Shown piece by piece: positions 34,175 to 42,496 of a stretch of DNA of 58,434 nucleotides. The stretch is from Deltaproteobacteria bacterium. Lineage in GTDB: Bacteria > Bdellovibrionota_B > Oligoflexia > Oligoflexales > Bog-1112. Each line of letters begins with the position of its first letter. Positions within the stretch are counted from its first letter, which is position 1. The stretch spans positions 1 through 58,434 of the forward strand of contig JACKAG010000014.1 in the NCBI GenBank assembly GCA_020635195.1, written 5' to 3'. Both the position numbers and the translations under genes were made by a program. The notes beneath the pieces were generated by a model. That model saw only the letters and a list, made by a program, of their open reading frames with translations. It did no database searches and had not been told where the DNA came from.

Positions 34175-34762
34175 ATGACGATAGCCGGAGTCAGAGCTTT
34201 GGAACATGAAATCACGTTTGGGGAAGGACAGGTCCTTTTTCGTCAGGGTGAAAAAGGAGGAGATCTCTATTTTCTCCATGAAGGTAAAGTTGATCTGGTG
34301 GTGCGGGATGATGAATCCGGAAAAGAGGTGACGGTTGCCACCCTTGGTTCGAAATCTGTCATCGGGACTATGTCTTTTCTGGAAGGAGAACCCCGCAGCG
34401 CGACGGCAAAAGCCAGGTCTGAAGTGAGGTGTATCAAAATCTCACAGGTCCAGCGGGATCGCTTATTACAGCAGGTTCCGTCATGGTTCAGAATTCTGAT
34501 CAAAGATCTTGCGGGCAATCTGCGCAGGCTGAATCTGCAATATACAAGATTAAGTGCTCAGATGCAGGAACTACAAAAACGCTATGAAGCTAAGGAAAAA
34601 CAAAAAGAACGGATCGAAAAAGAAAGTGTCGCAGATAAGGAAAAACGAGGGGCTGAACTGGACGAATCAAAGCGCAGTTCAGAAAAACTGAGGGAAGATC
34701 TGGCTGCGGCAAGAAAAGAAGTTGAAGAACTGAAAGTAAAACTGAACAATGCCAGTAAATGA
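34175..34762 (+). CDS. Cyclic-nucleotide-binding-domain protein with coiled-coil tail
   Basis: 195 aa. Residues about 8-115 form a cNMP-binding fold (ITFGEGQVLFRQGEKGGDLY, then FLEGEPRSATAKARSEVRCI), with RSATA at the phosphate-binding cassette position. Residues 120-195 are a charged coiled coil (RYEAKEKQKERIEKES and onward). There is no DNA-binding domain, so it is not a CRP-type regulator. It begins nine bases after the ferritin-like gene and may be read from the biotin transcript. The role is unknown; it may be a scaffold that responds to cAMP or another nucleotide. Confidence 0.85.
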   Translation: MTIAGVRALEHEITFGEGQVLFRQGEKGGDLYFLHEGKVDLVVRDDESGKEVTVATLGSKSVIGTMSFLEGEPRSATAKARSEVRCIKISQVQRDRLLQQVPSWFRILIKDLAGNLRRLNLQYTRLSAQMQELQKRYEAKEKQKERIEKESVADKEKRGAELDESKRSSEKLREDLAAARKEVEELKVKLNNASK

Positions 34763-34780
34763 ATGCTTTTTGTTTTTAGC

Positions 34781-35224
34781 TCATACGGTGCGGTTGTTTA
34801 CTTTGGCTTCGGCCTGCTGCTGAAAAAGCAAGTCAAAATTTACCGGAGCAAGATAGATTGGGGTAAAGCCTCCCCGGGTTACCAGTCCTGAAATGCTTTC
34901 CCGCAGATAGGGAAAGAGCAGAGACGGACAGTAGACATTGAGAAAATGATTTAGCTGTTCCTTTTCAAAATTCCTGGCCAGAAAAATCCCTGCCTGATGT
35001 GCTTCTGCGATATAAACGTCATGTTCATTATCTTTTGCTGTGACTGTGACCTGCAATGAGACTTCATAGCCTTCTTCGGAAAATTTCCGGGATTCGCAGC
35101 TAAGGTCTACTGAAATGGCGGGATTCCATTCTTTCTGAAAAATTTCTGGCGACTGAGGGGACTCAAATGAAAGGTCTTTTATATAGATATGTTTGAGCTC
35201 AAACTGAGGGTTTTGTCCGGACAT
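34781..35224 (-). CDS. secB: Protein-export chaperone SecB
   Basis: 147-aa cytoplasmic tetrameric chaperone that delivers unfolded preproteins to SecA. It matches SecB along its length: IYIKDLSFESPQSPEIFQKE, VSLQVTVTAKD, AHQAGIF, CPSLLFPYLRESISGLVTRG and LAPVNFDLLF. A GGGAGG site precedes the ATG by 11 bases. It converges with the cNMP-binding gene with only 18 bases between, and no clear terminator hairpin is seen there. Confidence 0.95.
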   Translation of the reverse strand: MSGQNPQFELKHIYIKDLSFESPQSPEIFQKEWNPAISVDLSCESRKFSEEGYEVSLQVTVTAKDNEHDVYIAEAHQAGIFLARNFEKEQLNHFLNVYCPSLLFPYLRESISGLVTRGGFTPIYLAPVNFDLLFQQQAEAKVNNRTV

Positions 35225-35376
35225 CTTATGTTTATCCTCCCTATGCTATGTCAGCTAAGTTGTCCCAAGTGGGGGACGTTATCACAGGTGGAGTTCCAGG
35301 GCAATTTGGGTTATAACTCCGGTTTGATCTGGAGATCGCTTCAGGATTTGTTTCAATGTGATTTCAGGAGAATGTC

Positions 35377-36558
35377 ATGGCAGCATCGGTCATGCTCAGA
35401 AGATTGTTGTGTGGAAGCAGTTCTGCATGCCTCCGGATTCTGCTGCTGTTTTCGTCTGTTGGAATGTCTGGGGTCAGCGCGTATCTGACATATCATTACT
35501 ATGATGTCCAGTATCCGGATCGTTATTTTAGTGCAACGATCTGTGATATCTCCTCTTACTGGAATTGTGATATCGCGGCTTTTTCTGCTTTATCGAATTT
35601 TTACGGGATTCCAACCTCTGTCGCAGGGGTCATGGCTGGATTGCTGCTGTGCATTGGGGCCTTATGGAGAAGGCCGGGAGTCGGGCATATGAGTTTGCTT
35701 CTTGGAAGCGTCAATGCCGTCGGCTGTCTGGGGCTTTTTTTATATTCTGTCACTGTTCTTGGCGGACTTTGTCCGGGATGCATGATTTATTATATTCTTT
35801 CGCTTGTCGCGTGGCTCTGCCTCTGGTCAGGAAGGGAGCGGTCGGATGGATTTGATGGAAAGATTGCTCTGCTCTGGTTTCTGATCTTTTCTGCCGGACT
35901 GGGGCTTGCTTTTTATAATTCATGGAGCCGGGATCAGAGTATTGAAATTCTTTCGGAATCACTTCTGAAGGAATTTCGCAAGTCTCCTGATTTTGAAGGA
36001 CTAAAAATCAGTTCACCACTGCGACTTGCCACTGCGACAGAGAATTTTGAGGATGCCCCCCTGAGGATCTCTCTTTTTTCTGATTTTCAGTGTCCTGTCT
36101 GTAAAGTTCTGGCAGAGAAAATTTTGCCAAAGCTGGTGACTCATTACCGGGGAAAGCTGAATCTTCAGTATTTTAATTTTCCAATGGATAGCCAGTGCAA
36201 CCACAACCTTCGTCAACCTATGCATCCGATGGCATGCCAGTCGGCCTGGCTCGCTTCGTGTCTGCCTGAACATTTCAGCAGTATTCATGATGATCTGTAT
36301 GCGAATCAGAATAATCTGTCACCTGTCTACCTTCAAAAACTGGCACATCATTATGGTATTTCATCCTGTTTTAATACTGGGGACGGGCGGCATCTTGTCG
36401 AAGAGATGATTCTGGCAGCAGATAAGATCGGTGTTCAGGCAACGCCGGTTCTGCTGATCAATGGAAGAAAATTCGAAGGGCTTTTACCTCTGAAATATCT
36501 TATCTTGTTGAGTGAAGAAGCGATGAAGCTGGATCAGTCTTCCGGGAAAACAAAATAA
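35377..36558 (+). CDS. VKOR-DsbA fusion, disulfide-bond forming protein
   Basis: 393 aa. The N-terminal vitamin K epoxide reductase domain has about five membrane segments, the loop cysteines C56 and C64 (CDISSYWNC) and the quinone-site CxxC C132-C135 (CPGC). The C-terminal part is a periplasmic thioredoxin fold of DsbA/DsbG type with CPVC (C239-C242) and the cis-Pro loop QATPVLLING. The fusion can oxidise secreted proteins and pass electrons to quinone by itself, replacing a DsbB-DsbA pair. AGGAG precedes the ATG. The many Cys-containing secreted proteins nearby are possible clients. Confidence 0.92.
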   Translation: MAASVMLRRLLCGSSSACLRILLLFSSVGMSGVSAYLTYHYYDVQYPDRYFSATICDISSYWNCDIAAFSALSNFYGIPTSVAGVMAGLLLCIGALWRRPGVGHMSLLLGSVNAVGCLGLFLYSVTVLGGLCPGCMIYYILSLVAWLCLWSGRERSDGFDGKIALLWFLIFSAGLGLAFYNSWSRDQSIEILSESLLKEFRKSPDFEGLKISSPLRLATATENFEDAPLRISLFSDFQCPVCKVLAEKILPKLVTHYRGKLNLQYFNFPMDSQCNHNLRQPMHPMACQSAWLASCLPEHFSSIHDDLYANQNNLSPVYLQKLAHHYGISSCFNTGDGRHLVEEMILAADKIGVQATPVLLINGRKFEGLLPLKYLILLSEEAMKLDQSSGKTK

Positions 36559-36644
36559 AGCGTGCCGGGATGTATCAGGCGATACTGCTCCGGAACATTA
36601 TCAGCATAAACCGTACACTATGAAACTTGGAGGGAGAATCAGGC

Positions 36645-37541
36645 GTGGTTGTTATTGCGTCAAAAAAAACATTGCCTCAGTTAGTCTATTCATCTTTCTG
36701 GATGCTTCTTGGTGCTTTTGTTGCAGCCTTTTCTCTGGAGGTCTTTTTAATTCCGAATAATATTATCGACGGCGGGGTTATCGGGATTGCCATTCTTCTG
36801 TCGAGTTATATCGGTCAGGCTTATATTTATCCTCTGGTGATTTTGCTGAACCTTCCTTTTATTTATCTGGCCTTTCGCTCCATCAGTAAGGTCATGGTGG
36901 TTCAGATGATGATTGCTCTGGCAGCCTTTGCGCTGATTGGTTCCTGGATTGGGCATTCGGATCTTCCATTTTTTCAACCTTATCGCGGTGATCTTCTGGA
37001 AATTGTTGTGATTGGTGGGTTGATCCTTGGTTTTGGGGTTGGATTGATTATCCGCTCCGGAGGATGTCTGGATGGAACTGAGATTCTCGGTTTACTGGTG
37101 AATCAGAAATACGGAATCAGTGTTGGAAATGTGGTCCTTCTGACCAATACCATCATATTTTCTATAGCTGGTTTTGTTTATGGTGATTGGCACCCTCCTA
37201 TTCAGTCTTTGATCACCTTTTTTGTCGTGATCAAAATCATGGATATGGTCATTATGGGCATTGATGAGATGAAGTCTGTTATGATTTTTTCATCGAGGCC
37301 AGGAGATATTGCTGACAGTCTGATGCATCATATGGGTCTTGGTCTTACCTTTATTCAGGGGCGGGGTGGTTTTACCGGAGAAAAAAAAGAAGTCCTGTTT
37401 CTGATGGCTGAAAGATTGCAACTTTCAGAGATTAAACACACGGTTCATGCGATTGATCCGGAAGCGTTTATTGCAATTGAAAATCTGCATGAAGTTGCAA
37501 CAAACAATCTGAAAGGGATTGCCAGGAAACAACACGGATGA
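36645..37541 (+). CDS. YitT family membrane protein (DUF161 + DUF2179)
   Basis: 298 aa with about six membrane segments (WMLLGAFVAAFSLEVFLIPN and onward), the family hallmark IRSGGCLDGTEILGLLVNQK, and a C-terminal soluble DUF2179 domain (FIQGRGGFTGEKKEVLFLMA). The transported substrate is unknown. GTG 36645 is preferred because AGGGAG lies eight bases upstream; TTG 36627 is in frame but unsupported. Its stop overlaps the tag start (ATGA), so the two genes form an operon. Confidence 0.9.
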   Translation: MVVIASKKTLPQLVYSSFWMLLGAFVAAFSLEVFLIPNNIIDGGVIGIAILLSSYIGQAYIYPLVILLNLPFIYLAFRSISKVMVVQMMIALAAFALIGSWIGHSDLPFFQPYRGDLLEIVVIGGLILGFGVGLIIRSGGCLDGTEILGLLVNQKYGISVGNVVLLTNTIIFSIAGFVYGDWHPPIQSLITFFVVIKIMDMVIMGIDEMKSVMIFSSRPGDIADSLMHHMGLGLTFIQGRGGFTGEKKEVLFLMAERLQLSEIKHTVHAIDPEAFIAIENLHEVATNNLKGIARKQHG

Positions 37542-38146
37542 GCAGGGAACTGAAGCGCTGCGTGTGGTGTGGGTGCGATCCGCTTTATATCGCATATCAT
37601 GACAGAGAGTGGGGTGTTCCGGTTTATGATGACCTGACTCTTTTCGAATTTTTACTTCTTGAAGGAGCTCAGGCGGGTCTGAGCTGGATCACGATTTTAA
37701 AACGGCGTCAGGGTTACCGGGAGGTTTTTGATTCCTTCGATCCTGAGAAGATCGCTCGTTATCAGGAAAAAAAAATCAGTGCACTCCTTGCAAATCCAGC
37801 GATTATACGCAATCGACTGAAAGTCCGCTCAGCGATCTCCAATGCGCGGGCCTTTCTTAAAGTACAGGAAGAATTTGAAAGTTTTGCAGAGTATCAGTGG
37901 AGATTTGTTGAAGGAAAACCCATCCAGAACAGATGGAAAACACCTTCCGAGCTTCCGTCACAGACAAAACAATCCGACCTTTTCAGCAAAGATCTGAAAA
38001 AACGCGGTTTCAGCTTTGTAGGTTCTACCATTATCTATGCTTATATGCAGGCTGTCGGGATGGTGAATGATCATACTACGGACTGTTTTCGTCATGCTCA
38101 GCTTCTGAAGTCAGGGCGGTCGTTCGCAGGATCGGGGTACAGGTAG
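37538..38146 (+). CDS. tag: DNA-3-methyladenine glycosylase I
   Basis: 202 aa. It removes 3-methyladenine from alkylated DNA. The N-terminal block KRCVWCGCDPLYIAYHDREW carries zinc ligands (Cys, His). QAGLSWITILKRRQGYREVF with Glu in LLLEGAQ forms the substrate pocket, and HTTDCFRH supplies the C-terminal zinc ligands. It is coupled to the YitT-type gene by an ATGA overlap. Length is slightly above E. coli Tag (187 aa). Confidence 0.94.
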   Translation: MSRELKRCVWCGCDPLYIAYHDREWGVPVYDDLTLFEFLLLEGAQAGLSWITILKRRQGYREVFDSFDPEKIARYQEKKISALLANPAIIRNRLKVRSAISNARAFLKVQEEFESFAEYQWRFVEGKPIQNRWKTPSELPSQTKQSDLFSKDLKKRGFSFVGSTIIYAYMQAVGMVNDHTTDCFRHAQLLKSGRSFAGSGYR

Positions 38147-38191
38147 CATTCATCATTATGAATTTATGCTTCTGATAGAGGAGATCCTGGT

Positions 38192-39640
38192 ATGACTGGT
38201 CGTTCTGTTTTGAAAAGCACGCGAACAAGTTTATTTTGCAGGAAAAAGTCTGTCTACGAACTTTTATTCCCGATGATCTGGCTTCTTCTGCTTCCCTATG
38301 AAGCATCTGGCAAAAACAAGCGAATTGGTATTATTGGTGGGGGGATTGGCGGGCTCGCGACAGCTGCATTTCTCAATGAGGACCCTGATCTGGATGTCTT
38401 ACTGTTTGAGGCAGAGGATCATTTAGGTGGTAATGCCATAACTATTCAGGCAAAAGGTAAAGATCAAAAACTGGTCAGTGTTGATGTCGGCCCCCAGTAT
38501 GCATGTGAGAAAGGGTGGGCTGAATACCTTGCCATTATGAAATATTATGGAATTTTTGACGAAGAATCGGTCCATACCATGCCTGGCAGCATCGGTATTT
38601 TTAGCAAGATGTCCAATCGTGATGATATGGCTTTTTTATCTCCCCGATGGAATTCTTTTCTCAAGTGGAAACACATGGCCAATGCGGTCCGATTCTCTCA
38701 TTTTTATGACTCTTCCAGGAAGATCTATACATCAGATAACAAGGATTATGATGGGGAAACGGTCAGCCAATGGTTGCAGACCCTCAGGATTCAGAATGCT
38801 TTTAAACAAAACGTGATTCAGCCATTTTTGGCTTCTATTCTTGGGATTTCTTTTTCAGAATTACAAGGGATTGCTGTTTCCGGGCTTGTTAAATACTTTG
38901 TTTTTTCTGGTGAGTGGTATTGGCGAAAACCTCTGAACATCATTAAAAAAGGTATGGGAACAAGTCTTGTCGAGTTAGGAGAGAAGTTGCATAAAGTACA
39001 TTTTTTCATGCGCTCTCCTGTCTCACGTGTTGAGAGTCATTCTGATGGAAAAAGTTTTTTACTGCATTCAGGTACAGGTATTTATTCTGTTGATGAAGTC
39101 GTTGTCGCAGTTCATCCCAAAGCTGCCTATTCTCTTTTAAAGAGTAGTTCGTTACCTTCTGAAGTTTTGCAGGCTCTTCAGGATATGAGTGAGCGTGAAG
39201 TCCCTATTTTTATTCACCGCGATCAGGACTTTCTCCCCAGGAAGTCACGCTTCCAGTCATTCCTCAATATCCGGGTAGATAAGACTGGTGTGACAACAAC
39301 AATGAAGCTGAATGAAATCGATGCTTCTTATGGCGATATTTTAAAATCATGGATTCCTGATATCGGTGAAAGAGAAAAATTACGATCATCACCTCTGTTG
39401 ATTGCTGAAAAAACCTTTTTTCATCCTAAAGTCACGCCGGAATATATTAAGGCCCGTGAGCACATCAGGAAGTATAGCCTGAAAGAGAACGTTCATTTCG
39501 CAGGAGCCTGGTCTGCTTATGCTGACACCCAGAATTCGGGTGTTGTTGCTGCCTGGCAGACAGCCCGTCGGCTGATGCGTTCTGATACCAAAGAGTTCTG
39601 GACCAGAGAGATTCCTTCTTTGAAACATATAGCCGATTGA
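38192..39640 (+). CDS. Exported FAD/NAD(P)-dependent amine-oxidase-like protein
   Basis: 482 aa. A hydrophobic N-terminal segment (SVYELLFPMIWLLLLPYEASG) that looks like a signal peptide precedes the dinucleotide fold (RIGIIGGGIGGLATAAFLNE). Further blocks are FEAEDHLGGNAIT and the C-terminal AYADTQNSGVVAAWQTARRL. This fits the COG2907-type oxidoreductases, whose substrate is unknown. A flavoprotein with a Sec signal is unusual because FAD is usually loaded in the cytoplasm; the segment could instead be a membrane anchor. GAGGAG precedes the ATG. Confidence 0.84.
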   Translation: MTGRSVLKSTRTSLFCRKKSVYELLFPMIWLLLLPYEASGKNKRIGIIGGGIGGLATAAFLNEDPDLDVLLFEAEDHLGGNAITIQAKGKDQKLVSVDVGPQYACEKGWAEYLAIMKYYGIFDEESVHTMPGSIGIFSKMSNRDDMAFLSPRWNSFLKWKHMANAVRFSHFYDSSRKIYTSDNKDYDGETVSQWLQTLRIQNAFKQNVIQPFLASILGISFSELQGIAVSGLVKYFVFSGEWYWRKPLNIIKKGMGTSLVELGEKLHKVHFFMRSPVSRVESHSDGKSFLLHSGTGIYSVDEVVVAVHPKAAYSLLKSSSLPSEVLQALQDMSEREVPIFIHRDQDFLPRKSRFQSFLNIRVDKTGVTTTMKLNEIDASYGDILKSWIPDIGEREKLRSSPLLIAEKTFFHPKVTPEYIKAREHIRKYSLKENVHFAGAWSAYADTQNSGVVAAWQTARRLMRSDTKEFWTREIPSLKHIAD

Positions 39641-39841
39641 GGCGGATTCAGAGCGATAGCAGGTACGACCTCCGGCTTCATGAGCCAAAAGAAGCCGCCT
39701 TTCGAAAACAGATCATCCGGCATACAGACAGCTTCCACCTTGTCATTTCTGCCCGTTATCGATACAGTCCGGACATCGTCGGGTCATTCCTGTAACGACT
39801 TGCCAGCCCTGTAAAACATCCGGAAATCGATACCTGGAAAG

Positions 39842-42451
39842 ATGAAAAAGATGAACAAGCCGGAATCAGAACAGAAAAACCCGCTACGTCAAACCCTGGT
39901 GGAACAGCTTCCTGCCGAGTATCAACTGGAATCCGGAGAAGCTCTTGATATTTTTCTTAATTATATCAGTGAACTGGGTTTGACCTTGTATGAGGCGCAG
40001 GAAGAAGCGATCCTTGAGATTTTCGATGGACACAACGTTATTCTGAATACCCCGACGGGGTCAGGGAAGTCTCTTGTTGCCACAGCTATGCACTTTTATG
40101 CAATCAATGCAGGGCGCAAATCCTTTTATACCTGCCCAATCAAGGCGTTGGTCAATGAGAAATTTCTTGCGTTATGCCGGGATTTTGGGGCCGAAAATGT
40201 TGGTATGATTACCGGAGATGCCTCTGTCAATCCGACAGCTCCCATTATCTGCTGCACGGCAGAAATCCTCATGAATATTGCTCTGAGGGAAGGTGCGGAA
40301 GCAGAAGTCGACGATGTCATTATGGACGAGTTTCATTATTATTCAGACCGGGACAGAGGCACTGCCTGGCAGGTTCCGTTGCTGACTCTTCCTCATTGCC
40401 GTTTTCTGTTGATGTCGGCCACTATGGGAGATGCGACAAAATTCAGTGATATGCTGAGCCGGATGACAGGAAAAACATGCAGTATTATTCGTTCGGGAGA
40501 GCGTCCTGTTCCTCTGGACTTTGAGTACCGGGAGACTCCTCTCGATCAGACCATCCAGGATCTGATGAGCAGAGGCTGTGCACCTGTTTATCTGGTTCAT
40601 TTTACTCAGAGAGAATGTGCTGAAAATGCTCAGGCCTGCCTGAGTCTGAATTTCTGTTCAAAGGAAGAAAAAACACGGATCAGTGATGAAATCAGAGACG
40701 CCGGATTTTCCAGTCCCTATGGAAAAGAGGTAAAAAAATTCCTTCTGCATGGCATCGGGATTCATCATGCAGGACTGTTGCCCAAATACCGTGTTCTGAC
40801 AGAAAAGCTGGCGCAGAAAGGTCTTCTCAAAATTATCTGTGGCACCGATACGCTCGGAGTCGGAATTAATGTGCCTATCCGGACAGTTCTGTTTACGCAG
40901 CTTTGTAAATTTAACGGAACAAAAACAGCTCTTCTGAGTGCCCGGGAGTTTCACCAGATCAGTGGCCGGGCGGGGCGCAAGGGCTTTGATCAGAAGGGGC
41001 TTGTTGTTGCGCAGGCTCCCTCACATGTGATTGAAAATCTTAAGCTGGAACGAAAGGCACAGCTGAACCCCAGATTAAAGAAAAAAATGGTTAAGGCAAA
41101 GCCTCCCGAAAAAGGCTTTGTGATGTGGAATCAGGATATTTTTAACAGGTTGATCGAGGCTCCTCCGGAGGCCCTTCTGTCCAGTTTTCAGATTAGTCAC
41201 GGTCTTCTGCTCAATGTGCTCTCAAGAAAGCAAAATGGTTGCGAAAGCATGCGACAACTGATCCGGGATTCGGATGAATCGGATGCCATGAAAAAACGCC
41301 ACAGAAAGCGGGCGTTTCAGTTGTTCCGCTCTCTGCTGGACAAACAGATCATTGAGATCATTCCTGTAGGAGAAAGGGATCAGACAAAAGTCAGGGTGAA
41401 TCTTGATCTTCAGGAAGATTTCTCACTGAACCAGGCTCTTTCTCTCTACCTGCTCGATACTCTGAATTTTCTCGACCCGATGTCAGAAGATTATGTTTTC
41501 CGGATTCTGACTCTGACGGAGTCTATCATAGAAAACCCTGCTCTGATCCTGCATCGTCAGCTGGATAAAATCCGGAGAGCTGCCCTTGCACGCCTCAGAG
41601 AGCAGGGGGCGGAATATGAAGAACGGACGGCTCTGCTCGAACAGCTGGAGTACCCTAAGCCTCACAAAGAATGGATTTACGAAACATTCAATGCTTATGC
41701 CGGACAGCATCCCTGGATTGGTCAGGAGAATATCAGACCAAAATCCATAGCAAGAGAGATGTTTGAAACCTATCAGAGTTTCGGGGAATACATCCGGGAA
41801 TATGGTCTTGAACGTGTTGAAGGACTTCTTCTTCGCTACCTTTCTGATGTTTATAAGGTTCTGGTGCAGACCGTTCCTCATGATCTGAAAAATGATGCAA
41901 CGGACGATATGATCGAATACTTCAGGAGCATTATCCGCAGCACGGATTCAAGTCTGCTGGATGAGTGGGAGCGTCTGAGAAATCCTGCAGGATCTGAGGG
42001 AAAGTTTGTCCCTTCTTCTGCTGTGATCCAGGAGGAAATATCTCACGATATCATGGCAGACAAAAAAAGCCTGATGACCATGATTCGCAACACGCTCTTT
42101 CATGTTCTCCGGGCCTTGTCTGTCGGGCACTATGAACGCTGTCTGAGCCTGATTTATCAGGAGCCAGATACGCCAGAAGAACATTTGTGGACAGAGGAAA
42201 AACTGGAACAGATCATGTTGCATTATCATGAAAATCATGAGCAACTGCTCTCTGGTCCTGAAGCCCGGAATCCGGCTTATACCCGCACAGAATCAGAGGA
42301 AGATGGGGAAGGAATGAAAATCAGCCTGATCATGACAGATCCGGATCAGCAAAATGACTGGGAAATGATTTTTGATCTTTGTCCGGAAGCAAGTCGTCAG
42401 GCAGGGAGCCTGCAGATGTCTCTTGTCCGTATAGGTGAGATCGAAGACTGA
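39842..42451 (+). CDS. Ski2-like DEAD/DEAH-box helicase with DUF3516-type C-terminus
   Basis: 869 aa. ATP-dependent RNA or DNA helicase: Q/Walker A NTPTGSGKSLVA (69-80), CPIKALVNEK motif Ia, DEFH box (162-165), motif III MSATMGD, motif V TDTLGVGINVPIRT and motif VI QISGRAGRKG. The 450-residue helical C-terminal part (for example EYEERTALLEQLEYP, FGEYIREYGLERVEGLLLRY) matches the DUF3516 type of protein. Bacterial members are thought to act on structured RNA or DNA, but their role is not settled. It is a single gene, converging with a transglutaminase gene. Confidence 0.9.
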   Translation: MKKMNKPESEQKNPLRQTLVEQLPAEYQLESGEALDIFLNYISELGLTLYEAQEEAILEIFDGHNVILNTPTGSGKSLVATAMHFYAINAGRKSFYTCPIKALVNEKFLALCRDFGAENVGMITGDASVNPTAPIICCTAEILMNIALREGAEAEVDDVIMDEFHYYSDRDRGTAWQVPLLTLPHCRFLLMSATMGDATKFSDMLSRMTGKTCSIIRSGERPVPLDFEYRETPLDQTIQDLMSRGCAPVYLVHFTQRECAENAQACLSLNFCSKEEKTRISDEIRDAGFSSPYGKEVKKFLLHGIGIHHAGLLPKYRVLTEKLAQKGLLKIICGTDTLGVGINVPIRTVLFTQLCKFNGTKTALLSAREFHQISGRAGRKGFDQKGLVVAQAPSHVIENLKLERKAQLNPRLKKKMVKAKPPEKGFVMWNQDIFNRLIEAPPEALLSSFQISHGLLLNVLSRKQNGCESMRQLIRDSDESDAMKKRHRKRAFQLFRSLLDKQIIEIIPVGERDQTKVRVNLDLQEDFSLNQALSLYLLDTLNFLDPMSEDYVFRILTLTESIIENPALILHRQLDKIRRAALARLREQGAEYEERTALLEQLEYPKPHKEWIYETFNAYAGQHPWIGQENIRPKSIAREMFETYQSFGEYIREYGLERVEGLLLRYLSDVYKVLVQTVPHDLKNDATDDMIEYFRSIIRSTDSSLLDEWERLRNPAGSEGKFVPSSAVIQEEISHDIMADKKSLMTMIRNTLFHVLRALSVGHYERCLSLIYQEPDTPEEHLWTEEKLEQIMLHYHENHEQLLSGPEARNPAYTRTESEEDGEGMKISLIMTDPDQQNDWEMIFDLCPEASRQAGSLQMSLVRIGEIED

Positions 42452-42454
42452 CGC

Positions 42455-42475
42455 GAGCTGCTGTTGTCGCAGCTC
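42455..42475. other. Hairpin between convergent genes
   Basis: GAGCTGC and GCAGCTC make a perfect 7-bp stem with a 7-base loop, four bases after the helicase stop. No T-run on either strand, so factor-independent termination is uncertain. Confidence 0.45.
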
Positions 42476-42496
42476 ATAAGACAGACAGCGGATTAC

